DNA from: Flavobacterium daemonense
Lineage (GTDB): Bacteria; Bacteroidota; Bacteroidia; Flavobacteriales; Flavobacteriaceae
Assembly (NCBI RefSeq): GCF_007341385.1
Contig: NZ_VJYD01000011.1
Span: forward strand, 62,001 to 126,000
DNA length: 64,000 nucleotides
Direction of reading: 5' to 3'
Under the pieces are notes generated by a model. That model did no database searches, was not told the DNA's origin, and saw only the letters and a program-made list of their open reading frames with translations. The position numbers and the translations under genes are program-made. Positions within the stretch are counted from its first letter, which is position 1. The number at the start of each line of letters is the position of its first letter. Positions 25,477 through 35,882 of the stretch are shown piece after piece.

Positions 25477-27948
25477 TCAAAGGTTTAGTTTCTGAGTTAC
25501 CGGTTTGCCTGACAATTTCCCTTGTGGCAATTCAAATACAAATGATTTATTATTGAAGGTTACTGTGATTTGTTTCAAATCTTTATTCATTTGCGGATCT
25601 TGAACCGAAATTACATTTTCCTTACCTTTCACTTCTATTTGCACAATACAAGGATTGGATACCGAAATACGAACTCCTTGTTGATTTAATTGAGTATTTC
25701 CATCATAAAACACAACTTGTATCAAATTACTGTCCAACGATTTAACCGCTTGTATTGAAGTATCATTTTGCAACACAACAAATGGAAGCGCAGCTGTCGG
25801 ATTGTCTTTTCCGCAATACACAACATAGCCGTAAGTGTCATTTTTTACCTCACGGCCGTGATCGATCCAAAGTCTCAGGATATCTACACTGGCAGGTAAA
25901 TCTTTTACCGTTTTGTTTTGAATATTCATTTTTAGCCAGTCGGCTGATTTTGTTTCACAGGTATAATAGGCCTTTTTACTGTATTGTGGTAAAACAGTGT
26001 AAGCGAATTTATCCTGTTGTTTTATCCAGACAGGCTGACCTTTATCAAAAAAGGACTGAACTCCAGATTTCACTTTTTGCCATGACCCATTTTCAAATAC
26101 TACTACATCATTCTCTTTTGCAGTTTGATCAATGGTTGTACGAATAGTGCCTTCCAACTCAGGTCGAAGATTGTTTACGCCTGCGCCCAAAGCAATAAGA
26201 TAATCGCCCTGCATGAAATAAGCCTTATGTACTTGTACGCCATAAATACATTCGTTTTCATTTTTATTAGTTCCTTTATCATTCACATCATCCCTGTCTG
26301 AGGCATTCTCTTTTTCAAAAACAAAACCGGCCACTGCATTTTCGCCTCCTGAAGTAGCACTTCCGGAAAAATTAAATTTACTATTATACCCTCTCCAGTT
26401 TGTAACTGGTTTGATTTTTTCCATTCCTTCCCGGGCAGTCACACCTGGAGAAGCGGTAACATCCCAGCCACCATATATTTTTCGGTATTCGGTTCCGTTA
26501 CGTTGAAAAAACGTCATACCATCATCGTTAAAAAAGTTATAGCAATCGGCAAAATTGGTAGCACTTTCAATTCCATCACATCGATTCGAAGCCATGTTCA
26601 CCATAATATGATAATCAGCGTTCTTCTTCATCAGGTCGTCATTATTAAAAAACCATCTCGTGCCACTATAAATACCGTTATCAAACTGAGACATATTTAT
26701 GGCTTTGTCATTGGCCTCCTGTATAAACTGCTCTATTTCTTTTTGTTCCGAATCCGTAAAAGAAGTTTTCCAGTCTTTCATCAAACTTTTGGCAAGTCCG
26801 AGTGAAGGAATCGTGCCACTTCCTCTTCCATAAACCGATGAATAACGGTCCAGGCATGGAAGTTCATTTCCTTTATAATGGTACCAGTTTCCGCCCCTGA
26901 AAAAATTGATTAAAGTTTCTTTATTTTCCTGCGTTAGTTTCTTCTCCCAGGGTGAGTCTTTCAACATCACCAACATGTTCAAAGCATTGTTTCCTCCATC
27001 AATTGGATAACCCCAGATCAAACTTTGTTTGCCATGCCCCCAACCTGCACCATCGGCCGTAAATCCTTCTATCCAGAACGATTCATTATAGGTGGTTTGG
27101 GAAGTCTGACTGATTCCACGCTGGCATAATTCCGACAATAAATCAATCATAGGAATCGACTTGTACATAAATGCTGTTGGTAATAAAGAACGATACGCCA
27201 AAGCATTGCCTCCTACCCACCAAACATGATTTCGAAACCGTTCTATCTGCACTACATTATTATCAGTTGCGTCGTTGCGGAATGGCTGTGTCCAGCATTG
27301 CAAAGCCAATTCTTTCAACATCACACAAGCATCATTTTGCAATGTGTTTTTGCTCCTGCCGGCTTCTACTTCATCCATTTGTTTCAGCAACGAAAAATAA
27401 ATATTCACTGCAGCTGTCGGAATAAGAAAACAAGAGGCATGAAATCTGTGTGCTTGATTGTTGCGGCCTGTTTCGAGATTGCCATAGTAAATGATGGCTT
27501 TGTAGAATTTGTCAACCAATACCTCTTTTTCCTTCATTTCACCAAGACGGTAAGCATCTGCCATTTTCCAAAGACGGTTAATTGCTTCTGATACCACTTT
27601 TGCGACTTCATCACTTTGAGGTGTATATTTCGATTGTAACATCTTTTCGTCGACGATCTTTGTTTCCTGTTGTGCTAAATCAGTAAAATGTCCATCCGGT
27701 CCAAGCAAGGCAAGACATTCTTTGCTCGTCTTTTTCATTTCACCTGACAGTTGATTATAACGATAAGGAGTCGTATTGAAACCTTTACGGTACTCTTGGA
27801 TGGATGCTTCTTTTTTATCATCCTTGACTGATTTAGCTTGTGTGGAATATTTTACATAGTTGTCATATGCCACTTTACGCTCGGCTTCTTGTGCGTGACT
27901 ACACAGGACTGTACTGATTGCGCATAAAACAAAAAATAGTTTTTTCAT
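25477..27948 (-). CDS. PL8-superfamily polysaccharide lyase (divergent)
   Basis: The 823-residue protein has a signal peptide (…STVLCSHAQ), an all-alpha N-terminal half (about 30-400) and a beta super-sandwich (about 420-820). A likely active-site segment reads FTADGAGWGHGKQSLIWGYP near residue 296. RNGTEYRKIYGGWDVTASPG near 490 matches the start of the PL8 super-sandwich. The usual DGSFxxH...YTG..YG site is altered (GWGHG, then GYP). It may therefore belong to PL8 or a neighbouring alpha/alpha-toroid family such as PL33. It probably cleaves next to uronic acids and works with the GH88 enzymes. It sits in a tight gene run. Confidence 0.72.
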   Translation of the reverse strand: MKKLFFVLCAISTVLCSHAQEAERKVAYDNYVKYSTQAKSVKDDKKEASIQEYRKGFNTTPYRYNQLSGEMKKTSKECLALLGPDGHFTDLAQQETKIVDEKMLQSKYTPQSDEVAKVVSEAINRLWKMADAYRLGEMKEKEVLVDKFYKAIIYYGNLETGRNNQAHRFHASCFLIPTAAVNIYFSLLKQMDEVEAGRSKNTLQNDACVMLKELALQCWTQPFRNDATDNNVVQIERFRNHVWWVGGNALAYRSLLPTAFMYKSIPMIDLLSELCQRGISQTSQTTYNESFWIEGFTADGAGWGHGKQSLIWGYPIDGGNNALNMLVMLKDSPWEKKLTQENKETLINFFRGGNWYHYKGNELPCLDRYSSVYGRGSGTIPSLGLAKSLMKDWKTSFTDSEQKEIEQFIQEANDKAINMSQFDNGIYSGTRWFFNNDDLMKKNADYHIMVNMASNRCDGIESATNFADCYNFFNDDGMTFFQRNGTEYRKIYGGWDVTASPGVTAREGMEKIKPVTNWRGYNSKFNFSGSATSGGENAVAGFVFEKENASDRDDVNDKGTNKNENECIYGVQVHKAYFMQGDYLIALGAGVNNLRPELEGTIRTTIDQTAKENDVVVFENGSWQKVKSGVQSFFDKGQPVWIKQQDKFAYTVLPQYSKKAYYTCETKSADWLKMNIQNKTVKDLPASVDILRLWIDHGREVKNDTYGYVVYCGKDNPTAALPFVVLQNDTSIQAVKSLDSNLIQVVFYDGNTQLNQQGVRISVSNPCIVQIEVKGKENVISVQDPQMNKDLKQITVTFNNKSFVFELPQGKLSGKPVTQKLNL

Positions 27949-27983
27949 ATTATATTTATGTCTTGTTATAATTATTTTTCTAT

Positions 27984-29096
27984 CTATTTTTTAAAAGGCA
28001 CAACAACATTCCATGAATGCGTTCCATATTCAAAACCACCCGGGCCATCCATAGTAGCAAAAAAGAAGTAGGCCGGTTTACCGTTTTCAAAAAAGATAAA
28101 AGGTCTTTCTAATTGTCCCATCGTTTCTGTACTACCATCATTGTAATGAAGTGTTCTCGAATAAGCTTTAGGCGAAGCGGCAACTGTCCAATGAATGGCA
28201 TCTTTTGAATCAGCTAATACTCCTGCGCCTTTCTCTCCGGTATATTTGGCTACGTGATCTTTGAAAACTACATGATATCCTTTTTTATCCTTCCAAAAGA
28301 AAGGATCTTCAATTTCGGCTTGTCCGAGTCCGCCCAATACAGGCTGACCGTTGTTCAACACTTCAAACTTATCGTAAATACTTTTGGCACGAGCCATTCC
28401 AAAACACATGCCCGAATACTTGTCATTACCCACATAACTACGGGCTTTAAACATCAACAGCACTGATCCGTCCTCTTCAATAATCGGACTTGGATTAGAA
28501 GTCAGGAAACTATAAAAAGTATCTGGTTTTGTATCCAGTACAGGCTCATCAAAACGTTTCCATGGACCATAAGGCGAATCGGCAATAGCTACTCCCACCC
28601 GTTTATTGCTTCGGCCTACAATGCACCATTTACTGCTCAGTGTAAAATCCTTTTTATTTGGTTCTTCAAACGGATGCGTAGAGCCCATATAGTACATCAC
28701 ATATTTGTTTTTGTATCTGAATATACGTGGGTTATGAGTAGAACGTCCATCCCAGTATTGTGCACCACGGGCTGGCAAAGCGACATCAGAAAAAGTGTAA
28801 GGCCCTTCGGGTCTATCAGACACCGCATGTACAACTTCTGAAGCTATCATCCAACCCGGATGAAACAATATATTATCAGGCCAACGGGAAGCAAACATGT
28901 GGTATTTCTTGTCATCGCCTTTTACGACAGAACTGCACCATACCCAATACCCTTTCATCGAAAACGCAGGTGTTCTATATGCTTCTCCCAACTGGGTAAA
29001 AATTGGGTTGGAAGTATCTGTTTTTTGTGCCGAACTTAACTGGATATTTACAAACACAATTAAAAAAGCACAAATTGATGCCAATCTATTTTTCAT
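27984..29096 (-). CDS. Five-bladed beta-propeller glycoside hydrolase (GH43/GH117-like)
   Basis: I start at the ATG at 29096, which gives a clear signal peptide (MKNRLASICAFLIVFVNIQLSSAQ). The ~370-residue protein has features of GH43/GH117-clan propellers: HNPRIFRYKNKYVMYYMGS, VGVAIADSPYGPWKR, TSNPSPIIEEDGSVLLMF and IEDPFFWKDKKGYHVVFKD. Acidic residues in these blades are candidate catalytic groups. The family cannot be fixed by eye and the substrate is unknown; removal of a terminal sugar from the imported or surface oligosaccharide is likely. Gaps to neighbours are 35 and 54 bp. Confidence 0.72.
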   Translation of the reverse strand: MKNRLASICAFLIVFVNIQLSSAQKTDTSNPIFTQLGEAYRTPAFSMKGYWVWCSSVVKGDDKKYHMFASRWPDNILFHPGWMIASEVVHAVSDRPEGPYTFSDVALPARGAQYWDGRSTHNPRIFRYKNKYVMYYMGSTHPFEEPNKKDFTLSSKWCIVGRSNKRVGVAIADSPYGPWKRFDEPVLDTKPDTFYSFLTSNPSPIIEEDGSVLLMFKARSYVGNDKYSGMCFGMARAKSIYDKFEVLNNGQPVLGGLGQAEIEDPFFWKDKKGYHVVFKDHVAKYTGEKGAGVLADSKDAIHWTVAASPKAYSRTLHYNDGSTETMGQLERPFIFFENGKPAYFFFATMDGPGGFEYGTHSWNVVVPFKK

Positions 29097-29150
29097 TTTT
29101 TTTTGTTTTATTTTGACAAACATCCATTAAGTCAAATTGTTAGCTGCACT

Positions 29151-31658
29151 TTATCTCTTCTTTCCAATCGAGACCTTATATCTGTAAACGGGAACAATAT
29201 CCATTTTATTCACTTTAGCCTTCAACTGATCGTCCAATGTTTTTTCTAAACTGCCCCAATAAACATCGAATTGCTTTTCTACAGGCAATACCTGAATTAA
29301 TATAGGATCAGTTGTATTCTTTGATATGTAATTCAATCTAAACTTGCAAATACCATTATAATTGAACTGGTCATAAACTAATTTATTATCCTGATACATA
29401 GTCATATAATCACCATCGTAATTTACAGCCACTTCCCAATCAACCACACCAGCAGTTTGCTTACAGCTGTAAGTCGATTGATACAATTGCTGATTTGGCA
29501 ATGAATGAAATGTCGCTTTGTATAAAGCCCCAGGCTGCAACGGTTTGAATTCTTTTGATTTTTTGAATGCCGTTAACATCGAGTCTTTAAATTTTTGGGC
29601 TGCTTCAATATTAGTATCAACGAATGGCATAAAATTTACAGCAGGTTTGTTGACAATGGAAGGATTCAACATAAATGAGCCCAACAAATTATCAGTATTA
29701 ATTTGCTTGCAGCTTATATCTTTTGAAATTGATTTAAGCACTATATCAGAACTTGGATATGCTTTAACCTCAATCTTACCGTCTTTACTGGCAATTTCAA
29801 AACTCAATTGATGGTCTGATTCCTCTCTTAACAAAGCTTCGGTAAAAATCAATGCTTCTTGTTTATTACCGTAATTAATTTTGTATGCCTGTAAAGCCTG
29901 TTCTCTGGTAACAACAAGTACTTTAACCAATTCGCCATTTTTACTTGTTACTTCAAAATAAAAATTACCTTCTTGTTTATCACTGGTTACAATTCCGTCT
30001 TTTTCATTCCAAACACAGCCTTTCAGAGCGCTTACTTTTTTAATGGTCGTATTATCAAAAACCATTTCCGGATTGATGGCATCTCTAAAAAAAACAAACG
30101 TTTTTGTTTCACCATTATTTAAACTAGAAAGTGGCTGTACGGTAGCATATTTCAACAATACGCTTTGCATATCCAGCTTATAAGGCCAGACTACATAATG
30201 GTTGGCAGGAAAAGTAATGGGCTTTGCCGGAACCGTTTCCGTTGCTGTCCCATCATTTATACTCAATTGAAAATCTTTAATTTCTGGCAATGAAACCAGT
30301 CTTTGGTAGTTCGAAAGAAAGATAAAACCTTTGCCGTTTTTTGAACGAACAGAAGACTGTACTGTATCTTTTGAAACCATTGAACGTTTTAATTTAGCAG
30401 GGAAATAAGGTCGTGTTTCTGCTAGTCTATCGCCATAATCCTTTACGAAAAGATTCATTAATTTTAATTCAGAAAAAGATGGCGCCGGTATTCCCATAGC
30501 GCCTAACGGAGCCTGAAAATCGTAATTAAGCAACGGCATATCGTTAGGATAATTTGACACCCTTGATTCCTGAAAACCGTAGTCATTTGCCCAATCAAGA
30601 GGAGTAAAACCTCCATGAAACATAAAATACCCAAAACCGTTCAAACCTGCCGCTAATTTTGTAAAAATATTGGCTGCTACATCAGCAGCAGATACATCTA
30701 CACGTCTGTGATAGGTTTTCTGCATACCAGATCCCAATTCGGCAGAGATTAATGGATAATTATTGCGAACTTTTGCATCAACTTTACCCAACAAATCACT
30801 TCCTATGTCATCATCGGCTTTCAGTGGCTTAATGAAATACACTCCCTTAATAAACGGTTTGGTGGTTGTGTTCCAAGGACTATCTGGATAACTGCCAAGG
30901 CTATAGAAAAATTCATCCTGATTATCAGGACCCGGAGCAAAACCACTATAATAAGGAACATCCATTCCATCAGCAATTGCCATATTTTTCAATGTTTTCA
31001 TATGCTGGTACTCAGGGTCATTTTTAAAATTCATCTCATTTTCCAGTTGAATTCCAATAATTGGTCCGCCTTGCCTGAAATAAAGTCCCTCGCATTGTTT
31101 TGCTATTTGTTTATAATATGAAGCCGAATAACGCAAGTATTCCGGATCGTCTGTTCGTAGTTTTATGTTTTTGTTCATCAGCCAGTCCGGGAAACCTCCA
31201 TTCTTAATTTCGGCATGTACCCACGGGCCTATTCGTATCCATGCAAGCATTCCGTGTTTTTTGCACAATGCCAAAAACCTGTTGAGGTTATTATTTCCAT
31301 TCCAATCATAAACACCTTCTTTGGTTTCATGAAAAATCCAAATAATATAGGAACTGATTACCTCGACGCCTCCTGCCTTCATGGCAATAATTTCCTGTTC
31401 CCATTGATCAGCCTTGTACCTTTCAAAATTAAATTCTCCCATAACAGGAAACCAAGGTCTCCCATTACGCAATAGGTAATTACCCGTATAACCCAAACTT
31501 TCACCATTTGGTCTCACACTAGTTCCTCTTTTAATATCCGGGGTTACTACTGCGGCATTATTGCTTTTGATCTTTATATCATATTGCAAACGATTTTGTG
31601 CTTGCATGCCCACACAAGAAATATAAATTATACATAAAAGAAAAAAAAGTCTTTTCAT
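29151..31658 (-). CDS. GH35-like glycoside hydrolase (beta-galactosidase family)
   Basis: I take the ATG at 31658 because it starts a signal peptide (MKRLFFLLCIIYISCVGMQAQ); the longer frame adds a charged, unlikely leader. The roughly 835-residue protein has a TIM barrel with RPWFPVMGEFNFERYK and WIRIGPWVHAEIKNGGFPDWL. The likely acid/base Glu is in GGPIIGIQLENEMN and the nucleophile Glu in LISAELGSG. C-terminal beta domains follow. GH35 enzymes release terminal beta-galactose or related sugars. It suggests galactose-type residues in the target glycan. The substrate is not certain because the C-terminal half looks divergent. Confidence 0.83.
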   Translation of the reverse strand: MKRLFFLLCIIYISCVGMQAQNRLQYDIKIKSNNAAVVTPDIKRGTSVRPNGESLGYTGNYLLRNGRPWFPVMGEFNFERYKADQWEQEIIAMKAGGVEVISSYIIWIFHETKEGVYDWNGNNNLNRFLALCKKHGMLAWIRIGPWVHAEIKNGGFPDWLMNKNIKLRTDDPEYLRYSASYYKQIAKQCEGLYFRQGGPIIGIQLENEMNFKNDPEYQHMKTLKNMAIADGMDVPYYSGFAPGPDNQDEFFYSLGSYPDSPWNTTTKPFIKGVYFIKPLKADDDIGSDLLGKVDAKVRNNYPLISAELGSGMQKTYHRRVDVSAADVAANIFTKLAAGLNGFGYFMFHGGFTPLDWANDYGFQESRVSNYPNDMPLLNYDFQAPLGAMGIPAPSFSELKLMNLFVKDYGDRLAETRPYFPAKLKRSMVSKDTVQSSVRSKNGKGFIFLSNYQRLVSLPEIKDFQLSINDGTATETVPAKPITFPANHYVVWPYKLDMQSVLLKYATVQPLSSLNNGETKTFVFFRDAINPEMVFDNTTIKKVSALKGCVWNEKDGIVTSDKQEGNFYFEVTSKNGELVKVLVVTREQALQAYKINYGNKQEALIFTEALLREESDHQLSFEIASKDGKIEVKAYPSSDIVLKSISKDISCKQINTDNLLGSFMLNPSIVNKPAVNFMPFVDTNIEAAQKFKDSMLTAFKKSKEFKPLQPGALYKATFHSLPNQQLYQSTYSCKQTAGVVDWEVAVNYDGDYMTMYQDNKLVYDQFNYNGICKFRLNYISKNTTDPILIQVLPVEKQFDVYWGSLEKTLDDQLKAKVNKMDIVPVYRYKVSIGKKR

Positions 31659-31712
31659 TTTATCATTTTTGGTTTTGAATCTCCTTTTTATTGTCATTGA
31701 ATCGTATCGATT

Positions 31713-32690
31713 TTATTCTTTTTTCAAATTGACTGTGGCTTCTGTTGTAGTTTTAATCAAATCATTTTCAGCTAACCATTTTTCGCAGGCATTTGGCCAA
31801 TTTTTATTGGTTCCCGCAATTCCTAAACCAAAACCATGTCCGCCATTTTCATACAAATGCATCTCGACCGAAACTTTATTTTGCTTTAATGCCAAATAAT
31901 AATTGATGCTGTTTTCAACCGGCACCGATTTGTCGTCGGTAGCATGCATTAAAAATGTTTTGGGTGTGTTTTTGTTAACCATTTTTTCATTCGAATATTG
32001 GGCTACCATTTCACTGCTGGCATTTTTTCCTAAAAGGTTTTCTTTTGACCCACGGTGCGTAATTCCGTCTTCCATAGAAATTACCGGATAAAGCAAAATA
32101 GAGAAATCGGGACGTGCGCTGGTTTTATCTTTAGATTCATACACTTTATCGTTGTAATGTGTGGACAAAGTAGAAGCCAAATGTCCTCCTGCAGAAAACC
32201 CCAGGACACCAATTTTGGAGACATCAAGATTCCATTGGTCAGCATTTCTGCGTAAAGTTCTTATCGCTTCCTGAGCATCCTGCAACGGACCGATCGTTTT
32301 GTTTTTCATAATGCTGTCACTTGGAAGCCTGTACTTCAAAACAAAAGCCGAAACCCCAATAGACTGAAGCCATTTGGCAACATCATCGCCTTCTTTTTCA
32401 TGCGACAAAAGAGCATAACCTCCGCCAGGACAAATAATAACCGCTGTGTTTTTAGCTCCTTTGTTATCTGCTAAAAATATTTTCAGAGTAGGTTCCGTAA
32501 CTTTTCTGATTCCCGTAATATTTCCCGAGTCATCTATTCTCGGCTCTTCTTTATAACGTTTAGAAGCTATAGCATCCGGGACTTTATCCCATAATTTTAT
32601 TTCTTTGCTTTGCGAAAAAGAAGAAATACTCATTCCGAAGAATAAAATTAATGCAGACGTTTTTTGAGATGAAATAATTGATTCGGTCAT
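31713..32690 (-). CDS. Secreted alpha/beta-hydrolase carbohydrate esterase
   Basis: The 325-residue protein has a predicted signal peptide (LILFFGMSISSFSQ). The nucleophile elbow GFSAGGHLAST is near residue 168, the acid residue in HATDDKSVP near 250 and the catalytic His in GGHGFG near 285. CPGGGYALLSHEKEG forms the oxyanion region. It resembles acetyl-xylan-esterase-like or BD-FAE enzymes found in many PULs. It would remove acetyl or other acyl groups. It lies between the GH35 and sialate-esterase-like genes with gaps near 40-55 bp. Confidence 0.82.
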   Translation of the reverse strand: MTESIISSQKTSALILFFGMSISSFSQSKEIKLWDKVPDAIASKRYKEEPRIDDSGNITGIRKVTEPTLKIFLADNKGAKNTAVIICPGGGYALLSHEKEGDDVAKWLQSIGVSAFVLKYRLPSDSIMKNKTIGPLQDAQEAIRTLRRNADQWNLDVSKIGVLGFSAGGHLASTLSTHYNDKVYESKDKTSARPDFSILLYPVISMEDGITHRGSKENLLGKNASSEMVAQYSNEKMVNKNTPKTFLMHATDDKSVPVENSINYYLALKQNKVSVEMHLYENGGHGFGLGIAGTNKNWPNACEKWLAENDLIKTTTEATVNLKKE

Positions 32691-32729
32691 AAAATTTGGT
32701 TTTGAAAATATATTTTTTCAATTAGACAA

Positions 32730-34166
32730 TTATTCCCAATCATCAGTTCTAAAACTGCTGGCTGGAAATCCTTCGGTGTTGAACAAATCGCCAATCACAA
32801 AATCTTTAAAGGCGTACCTCACCGCTACAGGATTAGGAACCTCTTGCGATGATACAGTTAAAACCCCTTTTGTAATTACTGCTTTTGCCGGATGAAAAAT
32901 TTTATCTTCTCCCGCAATTTCAAAATTGCTCAGAGGCTTACCATAAGAAGTAAAACCGTTGGGCGTATTGCTGAATTGGACAGTAGCCACATTTCCTGCA
33001 AAACTTACCGATTCATAAATTGGTGAAGCGTAAGGAAATCCCTTTAAAGCATAGGTTTTGGCAAGTGCCATATACGCCAGACGTTTTCCAACCGTTTCCT
33101 TATCCCAAGGATGAATGAAAATTTCATTACCAATATCCAATGTAACCACCATACCGCTGTTTGGGATTACTGCCAATGCTTTCCTTTGGGCATCTCTCAA
33201 ATAAGCAGAATTCAGCTTTGGATCAGATTCGATAGGTTTGTTTTTGTACGGAGCAATCTGCACATAGTAAAACGGAAGATTCTCATTATTTGATTTTGTT
33301 CTCAGCATTTTTACAAAAGCAGGAAACAAAGTTTCGTATTGTTTTGGGCGATTATAATTGGTTTCTCCCTGATACCAGATACAGCCTTTAATAGTGTAGC
33401 CAAGAACAGGATGCAACATCGCATTATAAACTGCAGTAGCATTTTTATTGTCAATTTTTTGTGAGGCATCGGTTTTAGATGGAAACGAGTTAACATCAGG
33501 GAATGGTTTCAATGCTTCTTCATCCATAAAGCCTTCTACGGGAGTACCACCATAACTGCTGCACACCAGACCAATTGGCACTTTTAACTTAGCATACAAT
33601 AATCTCCCAAAATAATAGGCAGTAGCGCTGAAGTTGGTAACCGATTCTGGTTCAGCTTCATTCCAAATAGCCTTATTAGAATCATCCTGAACCTCTCTCT
33701 CAACTGCTTTTGGAACGGTGTACAACCTGATTTTGTCATTGGCCGAATTAAAAATCGCATCGCCTGAACCAAGAATAGGCTGATCTTTGAAGCCCTTCAT
33801 TGGCATTTCCATATTACTTTGTCCGCTGCAAAGCCAAACCTCTCCAATCAAGACATTTTTGATCGTAATGCTATTGTTGTGTTCACTTATTTTTATTTCA
33901 AAAGGACCGCCTGCTGCAGGAGTATCAACATTTGCTCTCCACTTTCCGTTGGAATCTGCTGTAACTGTAATCTTCTTTTTATTCCACGATGTAACAAGAC
34001 TAACTTGAACTCCAGCTGTACTCCAACCCCAAATCAAAGGATGCGATTGTTGCTGCAGCACCATATTATCCGAAAATAAATAAGGAAGTTTGATGGCACT
34101 AAAAGCTGTACTCCCGAAAAAAGTAAAGCAAATTAGGCAAATAATTAGTTGTTTTTCAAGTTTCAT
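32730..34166 (-). CDS. Sialate O-acetylesterase-like SGNH carbohydrate esterase
   Basis: The 478-residue protein has a signal peptide (…FGSTAFSA) and the SASA domain. The nucleophile Ser is in CSGQSNMEMPMKG (about residue 117), GCIWYQGETNYNRP is the second block, and the Asp/His pair is around DIGNEIFIHPWDK. A small beta-sandwich precedes the catalytic domain (about 25-110). Such enzymes remove O-acetyl groups from glycans, and despite the name sialic acid need not be the target. A second esterase next door suggests a heavily acylated substrate. Confidence 0.85.
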   Translation of the reverse strand: MKLEKQLIICLICFTFFGSTAFSAIKLPYLFSDNMVLQQQSHPLIWGWSTAGVQVSLVTSWNKKKITVTADSNGKWRANVDTPAAGGPFEIKISEHNNSITIKNVLIGEVWLCSGQSNMEMPMKGFKDQPILGSGDAIFNSANDKIRLYTVPKAVEREVQDDSNKAIWNEAEPESVTNFSATAYYFGRLLYAKLKVPIGLVCSSYGGTPVEGFMDEEALKPFPDVNSFPSKTDASQKIDNKNATAVYNAMLHPVLGYTIKGCIWYQGETNYNRPKQYETLFPAFVKMLRTKSNNENLPFYYVQIAPYKNKPIESDPKLNSAYLRDAQRKALAVIPNSGMVVTLDIGNEIFIHPWDKETVGKRLAYMALAKTYALKGFPYASPIYESVSFAGNVATVQFSNTPNGFTSYGKPLSNFEIAGEDKIFHPAKAVITKGVLTVSSQEVPNPVAVRYAFKDFVIGDLFNTEGFPASSFRTDDWE

Positions 34167-34208
34167 GATTTTGATTATTCTTTAAATTAGTCTGTTAGTT
34201 TAAACATT

Positions 34209-35807
34209 TTAAAAGGTGCCAGATTTACTTGTTTCCTTAATCCATTTGGGTAATTTTCCCAATCTTAATTTTAATTGTGCTTCGTATAATGAAGCCGGTT
34301 CAACTGGTTTACCAATAGATTCAGATTGTCCTAATTGTTCCAATTTAAAAGAAGTTCCTTTGCTTGTAAACCCTACAATTATGGGATTCGGAATTCTCCA
34401 CCATTCAGATACTGCCGAGGACGGCCAAAATTCAAAATCCTTAACAGGTTCGTTGGTTTGTTTGTAATTCCAAAGAACCAAGCCTTGCATATGGTTGGGC
34501 ATATTTTCTTTTGCACCGCCACCACGGCCATTCATTAAACCGCCTTCTACACCATCTAGCAATGTATTTCTGGGTTGACTCGAATGCGACTCAAAACTTG
34601 TAGTTGCAGGATAAGTACATTCCCAAATTACAGTATTCATAGTTCCACCAGTAGTTCCAAAAGAATGCCATTGTGAAGCTTCATCAACGCATTTAGCAAT
34701 CAATACATTAGTAGAACCTCCGGAGCTTATCGCTTCATGTCCCGCATTGCCATTTACTAAACAATTCAAAACAGTAACATTGGCACTTAGTGAAATTGTT
34801 GCCGCAACACTGCAATCCGTAAAACGGCAATTTTTCATCCATGAATTTGTTGTTCTTTGAATTCGAAGCATCGTATAGCCGCTATCATCTTTCCAGGAAC
34901 GGTGGTGTACAAATTTTTCTTTCCAGTTCCCTACAAATGCAATATCTTCTATTCCAACCTCTTCACTATTGGAGAATTTATAAACTTCCCATTTATATTT
35001 TGGGTCAATCTTATATGAAATTGGCGCATTTAGTGTAAGTACTTCATTTTTTATATTTTTTATCTGATAAAAAACTTTGACACTTATTCCTTTTTCTATA
35101 AGGTTAGTCCATTCAGGTTCTGCCTTATTGTTTTTTAATTCAGCTGCTATTAGAGCTTTGTTATTATCTAATAATTTTAGTGCAATCCAATCTCCTGTTT
35201 GCAGACCTTCAGTTGTATTTACCTGAATTGTCAAATCACCAATAGAAGCTGCCTCAGTAACCTGACCTATTTTTTTATCAGAACCAGAGCTGGTAAAAAC
35301 AAATAATGGCGGAACAGTCCACATTTGAGAAGGATTTGCCGGCTGAAGATTGTTTTTCATGTACAACTCCGTTCCTTCAGGACCAGAACCGCTTCCTCTG
35401 AAAATAATATGCCCTTTTTTTGAAATAATAGAATTGGTCGCATCTCCCTCTTCATTAACCAAAAATCTTCCTTTTGGAAAAAAAACAATTCCCGAACCAT
35501 TTTTATTAGCGGCATCAATAGCCAATTGGATCGCAACTTTGTCTGAGATAGTATCATTAGGTTTTGCACCAAAAGAAGTAACATCAAAAATTTTATAATT
35601 AGTTACGGTAGGGATTTCTTTTTCTCCCTGATGATAACCAACATACGAGAAATCAGGCAATATGCTTTTGTCTTTCTTATACTCTTTAAATATTTTGGCT
35701 TCTTGTTGGGCAAAAACCACTGTTATGGCAAACAGATTCAAAAGAAGAATTAATCCCTTCTGAATCTGTTTTTTATTGCAGTTGTGTCTTGTTGTCGATG
35801 CTGTCAT
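34209..35807 (-). CDS. Secreted right-handed beta-helix protein, putative lyase (paralogue 1)
   Basis: The 532-residue protein has a long-headed signal peptide (LLLNLFAITVVFAQQ). A pectate-lyase-3-like start follows (KIFDVTSFGAKPNDTISDKVAIQ and GGIVFFPKGRFLVN-like strands), then beta-helix repeats (MKNCRFTDCSVAATISLSAN; NGNAGHEAISSGGSTNVLI). It shares its architecture and the opening IFKEYKKDK...LPDFSYVGYHQGE with the protein at 44118. It may be a polysaccharide lyase or hydrolase; PL29-type chondroitin lyases are one thing to compare it with. It is the first gene of the long run down to KduD. Confidence 0.7.
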   Translation of the reverse strand: MTASTTRHNCNKKQIQKGLILLLNLFAITVVFAQQEAKIFKEYKKDKSILPDFSYVGYHQGEKEIPTVTNYKIFDVTSFGAKPNDTISDKVAIQLAIDAANKNGSGIVFFPKGRFLVNEEGDATNSIISKKGHIIFRGSGSGPEGTELYMKNNLQPANPSQMWTVPPLFVFTSSGSDKKIGQVTEAASIGDLTIQVNTTEGLQTGDWIALKLLDNNKALIAAELKNNKAEPEWTNLIEKGISVKVFYQIKNIKNEVLTLNAPISYKIDPKYKWEVYKFSNSEEVGIEDIAFVGNWKEKFVHHRSWKDDSGYTMLRIQRTTNSWMKNCRFTDCSVAATISLSANVTVLNCLVNGNAGHEAISSGGSTNVLIAKCVDEASQWHSFGTTGGTMNTVIWECTYPATTSFESHSSQPRNTLLDGVEGGLMNGRGGGAKENMPNHMQGLVLWNYKQTNEPVKDFEFWPSSAVSEWWRIPNPIIVGFTSKGTSFKLEQLGQSESIGKPVEPASLYEAQLKLRLGKLPKWIKETSKSGTF

Positions 35808-35882
35808 GATCTCAATATTTTGCCTTTAATGAATCTGTTTTATTAAAAAATAGTACTGAATTGTTGAGTAATAATCAGTAAA

